Source: CALKWS01 sp035302405 (GTDB taxonomy: Bacteria; Actinomycetota; Actinomycetes; Actinomycetales; Beutenbergiaceae). From it: a stretch of 27,049 bases of DNA. The stretch lies in the NCBI GenBank assembly GCA_035302405.1, contig DATGSR010000225.1:1-27049 (forward strand), given 5' to 3'. How positions within the stretch are numbered: the stretch's first letter is position 1; each line of letters begins with the position of its first letter. This document shows, piece by piece, positions 7,014 through 14,979 of this stretch. Made by a program: the position numbers and the translations under genes. The notes beneath the pieces were generated by a model. The model was not told the DNA's origin. It searched no databases and was given only the letters and a program-made list of their open reading frames with translations.

Positions 7014-10000
7014 ATGCACGGTGAGTCACTCACCAGGCTCCTTGCGCGCGCCGGATTCGCCCACACTCGCCGTGCTGCCGCCATGTTGCAGGAGGACGCC
7101 CTGGCACCGGTGCTGGGGCGAATCGAGCCCGATGAGTGTGTGCGCACGCTGATCCGGGACCTGGGCCGGGTGGCAGACCCCGATCTGGCCCTGTTGACGT
7201 TGGTGCGGCTGGTGGAGGCAGCCGAGCACAAGGAGCCGATGCACGAGTTGCTCACCGACCCTGGGCCGGTGCGCTCCCGCCTGCTGGCGGTGTTGGGCGG
7301 CTCCTCGGCATTGGGGGACTGGCTGGTGGCCCACCCGGCTGCTGCCCAGGTGCTCAGCGGTGCGGAGGAACGTTTGAGCATGCCTTATGAGCGGGTCCGA
7401 CGGCGACTGGTCACCGCAGCGGGCGCCGATCCGGATACTCCGGTACCGGTGGCGCAACCAACCTGGCAGGAAGGACTCGACACCTGGCGCCGTGCCTACC
7501 GCCGCGAACTGCTGCTCATCGCCGCCCAAGATCTGACCGCCGCCGATCCGCACGCCCTACAACCGCAGGTCTCCGCCGCCCTGTCAGATCTTGCGGCGGC
7601 CGCGTTGGAAGGGGCCCTGGCCCTCGCACGAGCGGAGGTGGGCCCGCCGGCCCAACAGGTGAGGTTGGCGGTGTTGGGCATGGGCAAGGTCGGCGGGCGG
7701 GAACTGAACTACGTCTCCGACGTCGACGTCATCTACGTAGTGGAACCCCAGGACGACCAGAGCGAGGAGGATGCGGTGCGGCTCGGGGCCAAACTGGCTG
7801 CCTCGATGGCCCGCATGTGCTCGATGCCCTCGGCGGAACCGCCATTGTGGGAAGTGGACGCCGGCCTGCGTCCGGAAGGTAAGAACGGGCCGCTGGTTCG
7901 AACCCTCGCCTCCCACCTGCAGTACTACCAACGCTGGGCCCAGACGTGGGAGTTCCAGGCGCTGCTCAAGGCTCGCCCGCTGGCAGGGGACCAAGACGTC
8001 GGCGGCCGCTACGTCGAGGCACTGGCGCCGCTGGTGTGGGAGGCGGTGAATCGGAAGAACTTCGTGGAGGACTCCCAGGCCATGCGCCGGCGAGTGGAAC
8101 AGCACGTGCCCGCCGACGAGGCCGACCGGCAGATCAAACTCGGTCGGGGCGGGCTGCGCGACGTCGAATTCACCGTGCAACTACTGCAACTGGTGCACGG
8201 CAGGCTGGACGCCGGCCTCCGCTCACCCAACACCCTGGAGGCGTTGACCCAACTGTCGGACGCCGGATACGTGGGCCGGGACCACGCCGATGAGTTAGCC
8301 GAGTTGTACCAGTTCCTGCGCCTTCTGGAACACCGCATCCAACTGCACCGGATGCGCCGCACGCACCTGTTCCCCACCGCTGAGCACGACCTTCGCCACC
8401 TGGCCAGATCGATCGGTTACGGACCGGACGGGATCGCGGAACTGACCAGCCGGTGGCGCCTGTCCCGCCGCCGGGTGCGGCAACTGCACGAAGAGATCTT
8501 CTACCGGCCCCTGTTGCCCGCCACCGCCCGGTTGTCGGCGGCCGATGCGGCCTTATCGCCGGAATCGGCCGCGGCCCGACTCGCGGCGATCGGTTACCGC
8601 GACCCGGTCGGGGCCGTTCGCCACATCGGCGCGCTGTCCACCGGCATCTCCCGCCGTGCCAAAATCCAACGGCAACTGTTACCGGTGCTGCTGGGCTGGT
8701 TCGCCGAAGGTGCGGACCCGGACCAGGGCCTACTGTTCTTCCGGCGCCTATCGGAGGAACTGGGAACTACGCACTGGTACCTGAAAATGCTGCGAGACTC
8801 CGGTGCCGCCGGTAAGCGCCTGGCCCAACTGCTGTCCACCAGCAAGTACGTGGCAGAGATGCTCATCCGATCCCCGGAGTCGGTGGCCTGGCTGGGCAAC
8901 GAGGCAGACTTGCGCCCCAGGTCGTTGGACTCGTTGTGGCAGAACCTCGACGCGATGCTGCAACGCCGCGACGATACGGAGCAGGCGGCGCGTACGGTCC
9001 GATACGTGCGTCGTCGGGAACTGACCCGGGGCGCCATCGCCGACGTGCTGGGCGGGGTGCGCGTGGAAGCCATGGAGACCGTGATCGCTCCCGCCGCGGA
9101 CCTGGCACTGCGCGGCGCGTTGCGGCTCGCCACCCAGGAGGTCACCCCGCAGATGGGGCTGAGGGAGGACCCTGGCGAGTTCCTCATCGTGGCGATGGGC
9201 CGGCTGGGCGGGCAGGAAGTGGGCTACGCCTCCGACGCCGATGTGCTCTTCGTACACGAACCGCGCCCAGGTGCGGAGGAACAGGTGGCGCAACGGTGGG
9301 CCCTGGCCGTGGCCGGCAGGGTAGGAACATTGCTGGGGTCCACCGGCTCCGAACCCGGGCTTCCGGTGGATGCGGCACTACGCCCGGAAGGCAAGAACGG
9401 ACCCGTGGTGCGGTCGCTGGACTCCTACGCGGCTTATTACCGCCGCTGGGCGCAGCCGTGGGAACATCAAGCCTTGCTTCGCGCCCGCCCGGTGGCCGGT
9501 AACAGTGATCTAGGCGCGAGGTTCGAGGAGTTGATTGCGCCGGTCCGGTACCCGGTCGGGGGCCTCCCGGCGGCCCGATTGCGTGAGTTGCGGCGGATCA
9601 AAGCCCGTGTGGAGGACGAACGGATGCCCCGCGGAGTGGAGGCCACCCATCACCTCAAACTTGGTCGGGGCGGGCTGGCGGACGTGGAGTGGACGGTGCA
9701 ATTGCTGCAATTGCAGCACGCCGATGAGGTCCCCGCCCTGCAGCAAACCTCCACCCTCGGTGCGCTCCAGGCAGCGGAGGACGCGGGCTTGGTCGCGTCG
9801 TCGGATGCCGAACGTTTGCGTGAGTCGTGGGTGCTGGCGTCGCGGTTGCGCAACGCCAATGTGCTGGCTACGGGCCGAACGAACCTGCAACGCATCGACG
9901 TCTTCCCCACCGGCACCGAACTGACGGCGGTTTCCCGGTTGCTCGGCTACCCGCCGGGGCACGCCACGGATCTGGAGGCCGATTGGTTGCGCGCCTCCCG

Positions 10001-10040
10001 GCGCTGCCGGGTGGTGGTGGAGCGGTTGTTCTACGACTGA
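7014..10040 (+). CDS. glnE: Glutamine synthetase adenylyltransferase / adenylyl-removing enzyme
   Basis: Bifunctional regulator that adds AMP to, and removes it from, the conserved Tyr of GlnA1 according to nitrogen status. The 1008-aa protein has two nucleotidyltransferase halves: GMGKVGGRELNYVSDVDV at residues 222-239 (N-terminal, de-adenylylating half in E. coli) and MGRLGGQEVGYASDADV near 728-744 (C-terminal, adenylylating half). Both keep the G-K/R-GG...SD-D signature with the metal-binding aspartates. Each is followed by the R-P-E-G-K-N-G-P segment and the KLGRGGL-DVE-T-QLLQL motif. Full length, no frameshift. GGGAGG lies 5 nt before ATG 7014. It lies downstream of glnA2 and convergent with its substrate gene glnA1, the standard actinobacterial arrangement. 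Confidence 0.97.
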   Translation: MHGESLTRLLARAGFAHTRRAAAMLQEDALAPVLGRIEPDECVRTLIRDLGRVADPDLALLTLVRLVEAAEHKEPMHELLTDPGPVRSRLLAVLGGSSALGDWLVAHPAAAQVLSGAEERLSMPYERVRRRLVTAAGADPDTPVPVAQPTWQEGLDTWRRAYRRELLLIAAQDLTAADPHALQPQVSAALSDLAAAALEGALALARAEVGPPAQQVRLAVLGMGKVGGRELNYVSDVDVIYVVEPQDDQSEEDAVRLGAKLAASMARMCSMPSAEPPLWEVDAGLRPEGKNGPLVRTLASHLQYYQRWAQTWEFQALLKARPLAGDQDVGGRYVEALAPLVWEAVNRKNFVEDSQAMRRRVEQHVPADEADRQIKLGRGGLRDVEFTVQLLQLVHGRLDAGLRSPNTLEALTQLSDAGYVGRDHADELAELYQFLRLLEHRIQLHRMRRTHLFPTAEHDLRHLARSIGYGPDGIAELTSRWRLSRRRVRQLHEEIFYRPLLPATARLSAADAALSPESAAARLAAIGYRDPVGAVRHIGALSTGISRRAKIQRQLLPVLLGWFAEGADPDQGLLFFRRLSEELGTTHWYLKMLRDSGAAGKRLAQLLSTSKYVAEMLIRSPESVAWLGNEADLRPRSLDSLWQNLDAMLQRRDDTEQAARTVRYVRRRELTRGAIADVLGGVRVEAMETVIAPAADLALRGALRLATQEVTPQMGLREDPGEFLIVAMGRLGGQEVGYASDADVLFVHEPRPGAEEQVAQRWALAVAGRVGTLLGSTGSEPGLPVDAALRPEGKNGPVVRSLDSYAAYYRRWAQPWEHQALLRARPVAGNSDLGARFEELIAPVRYPVGGLPAARLRELRRIKARVEDERMPRGVEATHHLKLGRGGLADVEWTVQLLQLQHADEVPALQQTSTLGALQAAEDAGLVASSDAERLRESWVLASRLRNANVLATGRTNLQRIDVFPTGTELTAVSRLLGYPPGHATDLEADWLRASRRCRVVVERLFYD

Positions 10041-10050
10041 TGCGCACACG

Positions 10051-10119
10051 CGCCGCGGGCGTGGTTGCCGGTCCGCCGCGGGCGCGGCTACAGGTCCCTC
10101 GCAGCGGCGGTTACAGGTC
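10051..10119. repeat. Three-unit 23-nt tandem repeat spanning the glnA1 stop codon
   Basis: Read on the glnA1 strand, units are 10119-10097, 10096-10074 and 10073-10051, each beginning GACCTGTA or GACCGGCA and continuing CC-GC-rich to GGCG or GAGG. Unit one contains the last two codons and TAA of glnA1 (GAC CTG TAA); unit two has TAG at the same place. Units one and two agree at 17 of 23 positions, units two and three at 19 of 23. The repeats occupy the whole 70-nt gap to the convergent glnE, which has no T-run terminator. Confidence 0.85.
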
Positions 10120-11535
10120 GTAGTACAGCGAGAACTCATGCGGGTGGGGCCGCTGGCGCAAGGAGTCGATCTCCTGCTGCCGCTTGTACGTGATCCAGGT
10201 ATCGATGAGGTCCGGGGTGAAGACGTCGCCTTCGGTGAGGTAGTCGTGGTCCGCCGCCAGGGCGTCCAGAGCACCTTCCAGGGATGCCGGGACCTGTGCG
10301 ATCTGGGCGTGCTCCTCCGGCGGCAGTTCGTACAGGTCCTTGTCGATCGGATCCGGTGGTTCGATCCGGTTGCGGATACCATCCAGCCCCGCCATCAGCA
10401 TCGCGGAGAAAGCCAGGTAGGGGTTGGCCGAGGGATCAGGGACGCGGAACTCGACCCGCTTGGACTTCGGCGAGGAGCCGGTGATCGGAATCCGGATGCA
10501 AGCCGACCGGTTGCGCGCGGAGTAGACGAGGTTGACCGGCGCCTCGAAACCGGGCACCAGTCGCCGGAAGGAATTCGTGGACGGGTTGGTGAACGCCACC
10601 AGTGACGGCCCGTGGGCCAGCAACCCGCCGATGTACCACCGGGCGGTGTCCGACAGGCCGCCGTACCCGTGTTCGTCGAAGAACAGCGGCTGCCCGTCCT
10701 TCCACAACGACTGGTGGGAGTGCATGCCGGACCCGTTGTCGCCGTAGAGCGGTTTGGGCATGAACGTGGCCGACTTGCCGTGCTGCCAGGCCACGTTCTT
10801 GATGACGTACTTGAATTTCATCAGGTCATCTGCCGCGCCCTGCAACGTGGAGAACTCGTAGTTGATCTCTTGTTGGCCGGCGGTGCCCACCTCGTGGTGA
10901 GCCCGCTCCACCTCCAGGCCCACTTGCTGCAGGACGGCGACCATAGTGTCCCGTAGGTCCGCGAACTGGTCGTTGGGGGAGACCGGGAAATATCCGCCCT
11001 TGTAGCGGGTCTTGTAGCCCAGGTTGCCGCCGTCTTCGTCCCGCCCGGTGTTCCACGCCGCCTCGACGGAGTCGATGTGGTAAAACCCGGAGTTCTGGGT
11101 GCTCTGGTAGCGGATGTCATCGAAAAGGTAGAACTCCGCCTCGGGGCCGAAGTACACCGTGTCTGCGATACCGGTGGACGTGAGGTAGGCCTCGGCTTTG
11201 GCTGCGATGTTGCGTGGATCGCGCGCGTACGGTTCGTCGGTGAACGGGTCCAGGATGGAGAAGTTCATCACCAGCGTCTTGCGACTGCGGAACGGGTCGA
11301 TGTAGGCCGTGGTGACGTCCGGAACCAGTTTCATGTCCGATTCGTGGATCGCCTGGAAGCCGCGGATCGAAGAGCCGTCGAACATGAGCCCGTCGGAGAA
11401 AGCGTCCTCGTTGAACGCCGCCACCGGGATATTGAAGTGCTGCATCACCCCCGGCAGGTCGCAGAAACGCACGTCGACGAACTCCACTCCCTCGTCCTTG
11501 GTGAAGGCAATGGCCTCCTCGGCGGTGTTGAACAT
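10111..11535 (-). CDS. glnA1: Glutamine synthetase type I, adenylylation-regulated
   Basis: Main ammonium-assimilating enzyme: glutamate + NH3 + ATP to glutamine, as a dodecamer. The 474-aa protein shows MFDGSSIRGF, FGPEAEFYLFDDI, HHEVGTAGQQEINYEF, FMPKPLYGDNGSGMHSHQSLW, TNPSTNSFRRLVPGFEAP (with the active-site loop), the Arg segment RVEFRVPDPSANPYLAF, and the adenylylation site KDLYELPPEE with Tyr402. Length and motifs are those of the GSI-beta type. AGGAG lies about 7 nt before ATG 11535, with an untranslated leader, unlike several leaderless neighbours. Convergent with glnE, whose product modifies Tyr402, and divergent from the RDD gene across 226 nt. The last codons and stop are part of a tandem repeat. 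Confidence 0.97.
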   Translation of the reverse strand: MFNTAEEAIAFTKDEGVEFVDVRFCDLPGVMQHFNIPVAAFNEDAFSDGLMFDGSSIRGFQAIHESDMKLVPDVTTAYIDPFRSRKTLVMNFSILDPFTDEPYARDPRNIAAKAEAYLTSTGIADTVYFGPEAEFYLFDDIRYQSTQNSGFYHIDSVEAAWNTGRDEDGGNLGYKTRYKGGYFPVSPNDQFADLRDTMVAVLQQVGLEVERAHHEVGTAGQQEINYEFSTLQGAADDLMKFKYVIKNVAWQHGKSATFMPKPLYGDNGSGMHSHQSLWKDGQPLFFDEHGYGGLSDTARWYIGGLLAHGPSLVAFTNPSTNSFRRLVPGFEAPVNLVYSARNRSACIRIPITGSSPKSKRVEFRVPDPSANPYLAFSAMLMAGLDGIRNRIEPPDPIDKDLYELPPEEHAQIAQVPASLEGALDALAADHDYLTEGDVFTPDLIDTWITYKRQQEIDSLRQRPHPHEFSLYYDL

Positions 11536-11761
11536 GTGATTCTCCTCGCATCAGGTGGAGCGACAGTAACCGGACGGGGGCGGGAAGTTGGGGAGCGGAT
11601 GGGTTAGCCGGGTAGCGGTATTGGGTCGGGTAACAGAGTAGGTACTGGCTCAAAGTTGCCGCAGGCAGCAGTGGCACTGGATCGATTCTGCCCGAGCAGG
11701 ACGCTTTCGTTGCGGAGCACCGCCGGTCCGCCCCGTGTGCAATGCGGGCTACCGTGGGTTT
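11536..11761. other. Divergent intergenic region between glnA1 and the RDD gene
   Basis: 226 nt presumably carrying the glnA1 promoter on the minus strand. Several GTTAC and GTACC words occur around 11628-11650 that loosely recall GlnR half-sites, but none forms a full GTnAC-n6-GAAAC site. A TACCGT -10 for the RDD gene lies at 11750-11755. I see no other gene, hairpin or repeat. Confidence 0.4.
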
Positions 11762-12166
11762 GTGCCCTCCACGCCAGAAGATGAATCCGGTTCCCCGGCT
11801 CACCGCGCTCCCACGTTCTGGGGCCGGCGCGTGGTAGCGATCTTCATTGACTGGACCGCAGCGCTGGCGGTCTCGTTCGCGTTCTTCGCAACCAGCAATC
11901 TGGCCACATTGCTGATCTTCGCCGGTACCACCTTCTTGTTCCAGGCCACGCTGGGCACCACCCTCGGCCACTGGATCGTCGGCGTGGGGTGCCGTACCGC
12001 AGATGGACGTATCCCCGGGTTCGCGCGAGCGGCGGTCCGCACTGTCGCGCTGTGCCTGTTGTTGCCAGCTGTCATCACCGACGCCGACCGTCGTGGGATG
12101 CACGAACGTTGGTCGGGCACCTATATCGTGCCGCTGCGGGAGAAGTTGGGGAACCGGAGCAACTAA
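11762..12166 (+). CDS. RDD family membrane protein
   Basis: A 134-aa integral membrane protein. The RDD signature is visible as GRRVVAIFIDW near the N-terminus (the Arg and Asp) and a C-terminal segment TDADRRGMHERWSGTYIV. Hydrophobic stretches are AIFIDWTAALAVSFAFFAT, LATLLIFAGTTFLFQATLG and the shorter VRTVALCLLLPAVI. RDD proteins are poorly characterised; a few act in ion or solute transport, but no substrate can be inferred here. It occupies the position of Rv2219A next to DUF4191 and glnA1 in mycobacteria. Start is GTG 11762, 6 nt after a TACCGT -10 and with no ribosome site, so probably leaderless; the upstream ATG at 11735 would add nine residues. The stop lies in the first unit of a long tandem repeat. 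Confidence 0.88.
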   Translation: MPSTPEDESGSPAHRAPTFWGRRVVAIFIDWTAALAVSFAFFATSNLATLLIFAGTTFLFQATLGTTLGHWIVGVGCRTADGRIPGFARAAVRTVALCLLLPAVITDADRRGMHERWSGTYIVPLREKLGNRSN

Positions 12167-12356
12167 CTGCACCGGTGCGCCTAGTTGTCGCAGAACCAGT
12201 GCGCCGAGCCGCCGCAGAAACCGGAGCGCGTAGGCGCCCGCGAAACTGGAGCACCTTGGCGCCCGCGAAACTGGAGCGCGTAGGCGCCCGCGAAACTGGA
12301 GCATCTTGGCGCGCGCAGAACCGGAGCACCTAGCCGCGCCCGCCGGAGCACGAGAG
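12151..12356. repeat. About eight-unit 20-26 nt tandem repeat spanning the RDD stop codon
   Basis: Units built on GAAAC(T/C)GGAGC start at 12151, 12171 (truncated), 12193, 12217, 12242, 12267, 12292, 12318, with a partial one near 12343. The first unit is the coding end AAC CGG AGC AAC TAA of the RDD gene; triplets at the position of the stop in later units are TAG, GAG, TAG, TTG, TAG, TTG, TAG. The four central units form a 50-nt higher-order duplication (12217-12266 against 12267-12316, about 47 of 50 identical by eye). GGCGCC palindromes recur in most units. The array fills almost the whole 204-nt gap to the convergent DUF4191 gene. Confidence 0.92.
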
Positions 12357-12370
12357 ATCCAAGGAGCGGG

Positions 12371-13084
12371 TCAGCGGCCGCGCAGGCCCTTGCGGTCCGG
12401 ACGCATCCTGGTCGGATCAACTCCCTTGGGGATTGGCAGGCGGTTGGAGCGTAGCGCTCGTAACCGCTTGGCCACCTCCGCGACTTCCACCTTGGTCAAC
12501 TGCGGCTTCAACTTGCGGATGCGCGAAGCGATCTTCGGCAAGGGCACCTGCCCCGCCTCCCGCCCGCACTGGATCAGGAGGATCGGCACGTTCGGCAGGA
12601 CGCGGGCGACTTTGCGCCGTTCCGCCTCCAGCATCCGCTGCTGGCGGTGCGGCGGCCCGCCTTCGCCGATGAGGACCACACCCGGCCGGCCGACCGCGCG
12701 GAACACCATGTCCTGAGTTCGCGGGTCGATCGCAACTGGCTCTTCCTGGATGTTCCATCCCCTCCGGATGGTTCCCAGAGCCGATCCAACCGCTCCCGGC
12801 CGGCCCTCGATCCGTTCATACGCCACCCGCTCCGCCCACCGGGAGAGCAGGAACATCGCACCGAGGAGGGTGAACGGGAACACCAACACGGGGATGTAGA
12901 TCGGATATCCGGCGAGTTGCCCGATGAGCACACCGAGTCCGGTGCCGCCCACGATGATGAGCAGAATCCACCAGGTGATCGATGGTCGCACACTGCGGAC
13001 CATCTGGAAGATCTCCCAGAGCTGGTGATACCAGCGCCGCTTCTTCACCTTGGGAGTCTTCGCAGCAGCGTCTTTCTTGGCCAT
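12371..13084 (-). CDS. DUF4191 family membrane protein
   Basis: A 237-aa protein with a basic N-terminus (MAKKDAAAKTPKVKKRRWYH) followed by two transmembrane helices (about residues 35-55 and 62-82, with LAGYPIYIPVL between) and a soluble C-terminal domain ending in a very basic tail (KGVDPTRMRPDRKGLRGR). This matches actinobacterial DUF4191 proteins such as the one next to glnA1 and the RDD gene in M. tuberculosis (Rv2219). Molecular function is unknown; conservation next to lipoate and glutamine genes is the only context. Start is ATG 13084, with GGGAGC 4 nt upstream and a TAGGCT hexamer ending 9 nt upstream, so the leader would be about 2 nt. Confidence 0.9.
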   Translation of the reverse strand: MAKKDAAAKTPKVKKRRWYHQLWEIFQMVRSVRPSITWWILLIIVGGTGLGVLIGQLAGYPIYIPVLVFPFTLLGAMFLLSRWAERVAYERIEGRPGAVGSALGTIRRGWNIQEEPVAIDPRTQDMVFRAVGRPGVVLIGEGGPPHRQQRMLEAERRKVARVLPNVPILLIQCGREAGQVPLPKIASRIRKLKPQLTKVEVAEVAKRLRALRSNRLPIPKGVDPTRMRPDRKGLRGR

Positions 13085-13305
13085 GATGCTCCCAGCCTAA
13101 TGCCAAAGGACACGCGGATAGGACCACAGTTGGCTCGGCACGGCCTGGCGGTGCCCCACCGATCCGGCTCGCTGATTCGAGGGCGCACGAGCCCGCGGTT
13201 CGGATCCTTGCTGGACCAGGCCCGGTGCGGATCGGGCTTGACGCCCCAGAATCTGGATGGCGGGTCTCCATGATTGGTACGGGCCCACTCCACCCCAGGT
13301 CTTGC

Positions 13306-13326
13306 TGGTCCACAGGTTGTGGATAT
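13306..13326. promoter_or_regulatory. Inverted pair of DnaA-box-like nonamers
   Basis: TGGTCCACA (13306-13314) and TGTGGATAT (13318-13326) face each other across 3 nt. The first differs by one base from TTGTCCACA, and the complement of the second, ATATCCACA, differs by one base from TTATCCACA, both forms of the DnaA box. The TCCACA/TGTGGA core is a perfect inverted repeat. It lies 40 nt before the kinase-like gene, so it could equally be an operator for an unrelated dimeric regulator. Confidence 0.35.
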
Positions 13327-13365
13327 CCCCGAAGGCGCCGGGCGCAGATGTGCTTGCCTGGACGC

Positions 13366-14850
13366 ATGCGCATCCCGGGTTACACCATTGACGGCCCCAT
13401 CGGGTCCGGGTCGGCCGGGGTGACCTGGCTCGCGCGGGACCGTCGAGGTGAAGCGGTCGCGGTACGGCTTCTTCAGGAGCAACACGGGTCGACGCCACTT
13501 GACGAGCAACGCCTGCAGCGATTGCAAGAGCTTCGCCACCCGCACTTGGCCCACGTCACGGAGGTGCTGACAACAGAGGAGGGCTACCTCGCGGTCGTCA
13601 GTGAGGCCGTGCCAGGACCTACGCTCGCCACCGCGCGGATCAGCCGCGGCGGGCTCAGCGCTCCAGAGGCATTAGGGGTAGGTGCTGACCTCGCCTCAGC
13701 CTTGGCCGCGATGCACGCGGCAGAAATCGTGCACGGCGACGTGTCACCGAACAACGTGGTGCTGGTGCCACGCCGTGGGGCGGTTCTGGTTGACCTGGTC
13801 GGTGAACCGGCAGCGGAGGGTGGCACGGGAGAATTCGCGGCCCCCGAGCGCGGCGCCGGCGACGCTGTTCTCCCAAGCGACGATGTTTATGGGCTCGCAC
13901 GGTTGGTCATCTGGTTGGGCCGCAGTGAGGACCGCGGCCTACTGCGCGAACGGGTAGGCACCGCTCTGGCACCGAAGCCGCGGGGCCGGTGCTCGATGGC
14001 GGACCTTCATCACCGACTGAGCGAAGCCGGGGGAGCGGGGGTGAATCTCCCGGCCGGCCCGGTTCTGGCCGGCGCGGCGCTCCGCGATCATGCCCAACGG
14101 GAAGAGACCCGCCGGATAGCCGATCACGGCCCCAGGCACAGACGCGAAACGAACCGGCGACCCATCGTGGTCGCAGGTGCCGTAGCGACCTTCATTCTCG
14201 GTGCGGGCACGTGGTGGTTCCTTGCTTCGGATGCCGGCGGAGAGCCCGGAGCCGAAACCAATGCCCCCGAGGCACAGCATGTGAGCGGTGCCGACGGAGC
14301 CACGGCCGACGGGGCGCCGATTACCCCACCATCCGATCCTTCCTCGGGGGATGGCGCCGAGAACGGCGGTGCATCACCTCGTGGCGACCCGGATGCGGGC
14401 GCCTTGGCTGACCCCGCAGAGGCTGCCGAGAACCTCACCCGGGCACGGGACCGGGCGATCAATGGGGGCGATGCGGAAGGGCTGCGGGCACTGACCGCGC
14501 CGGGATCGCCCGCTGCCCACAACGATGCCGACTTCGTCGAGGCTTTGGCCGCGGGGGATGTGGGCGTCGAAGGCCTGCGCACCGTGGTCACCGACGCTGA
14601 GACGCTCGCGTCCGAGGAATCCATGACACCCGAGGGCGCGAGCGAGCTCGAGGGGGAGGCGGCGCGCTGGGGTTCTCCGCCGGCCGGAGACGGCCAACTC
14701 GCGTGGGTGCGGGTGCAGTTGTCCACCAGCGAATACACGGTTACGGACGCACAGGGGCGACAGGTTCATCCGGCTGCCCAAAGGTGTGCAGTCTTGGGTC
14801 TATTGCCCGCAGATTCCAGATGGCACGTGGCTCGTATCGAGCCATGTTGA
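13366..14850 (+). CDS. Membrane-anchored atypical protein kinase-like protein
   Basis: 494 aa. Residues 1-225 form a Hanks-type kinase fold: glycine loop IGSGSAGVTW (12-21), AVAVRLL at 30-36 where the ATP-anchoring Lys is Arg34, catalytic loop IVHGDVSPNN (121-130; HGD instead of HRD, Asp125 and Asn kept), VDLVGEP in place of DFG (Asp143 kept), and FAAPERGAGD plus DDVYGLA as the APE and subdomain IX motifs. With Lys missing and DFG altered it is either a pseudokinase or an atypical kinase. One transmembrane helix (about 266-287) is followed by a Gly/Asp/Pro-rich linker and an outer domain (about 380-494) that may be NTF2-like. Start ATG 13366 is chosen because family members begin right before the glycine loop. 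It lies between DUF4191 and dlaT, where lipB-lipA is usual. Confidence 0.75.
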   Translation: MRIPGYTIDGPIGSGSAGVTWLARDRRGEAVAVRLLQEQHGSTPLDEQRLQRLQELRHPHLAHVTEVLTTEEGYLAVVSEAVPGPTLATARISRGGLSAPEALGVGADLASALAAMHAAEIVHGDVSPNNVVLVPRRGAVLVDLVGEPAAEGGTGEFAAPERGAGDAVLPSDDVYGLARLVIWLGRSEDRGLLRERVGTALAPKPRGRCSMADLHHRLSEAGGAGVNLPAGPVLAGAALRDHAQREETRRIADHGPRHRRETNRRPIVVAGAVATFILGAGTWWFLASDAGGEPGAETNAPEAQHVSGADGATADGAPITPPSDPSSGDGAENGGASPRGDPDAGALADPAEAAENLTRARDRAINGGDAEGLRALTAPGSPAAHNDADFVEALAAGDVGVEGLRTVVTDAETLASEESMTPEGASELEGEAARWGSPPAGDGQLAWVRVQLSTSEYTVTDAQGRQVHPAAQRCAVLGLLPADSRWHVARIEPC

Positions 14851-14874
14851 GGTGCGAGCGAGGGGAAGCACCTC
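14849..14874 (+). terminator. Hairpin at the 3' end of the kinase-like gene
   Basis: GAGGTGC (14849-14855) pairs with GCACCTC (14868-14874), starting inside the TGA stop codon. There is no T-run, so it is at best a weak stop or a stabilising 3' hairpin. Confidence 0.35.
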
Positions 14875-14902
14875 GACGCTCCAACCAGGCCGGACGGGGC
14901 GC

Positions 14903-14966
14903 AAACGAAAAGCGCCCCGGCCGGAACGTCCGGTACGTGTTGCGTCCAGGGGTTCCGGCCGGGGCG
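14903..14966 (-). terminator. Intrinsic terminator of the pepA/lpd/dlaT strand
   Basis: On the minus strand CGCCCCGGCCGGAAC (14966-14952) pairs perfectly over 15 bp with GTTCCGGCCGGGGCG (14927-14913), with a 24-nt loop, followed at once by CTTTTCGTTTG. It begins 13 nt after the dlaT stop. It is the clearest Rho-independent terminator in the window; the perfect stem may also stop the convergent kinase-like gene. Confidence 0.85.
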
Positions 14967-14979
14967 TGGCGCTAGTTGC

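Noticed and set aside
11600..11660. GlnR-like binding site upstream of glnA1
   Set aside because: Half-site-like GTTAC/GTACC words exist but no pair fits the GTnAC-n6-GAAAC arrangement.
11117..12304. 395-aa minus-strand open frame with LQFRGRLRAPVSRAP-like repeats
   Set aside because: The repeats are translation of the RDD stop-codon array; the rest is a shadow of the RDD gene and of glnA1.
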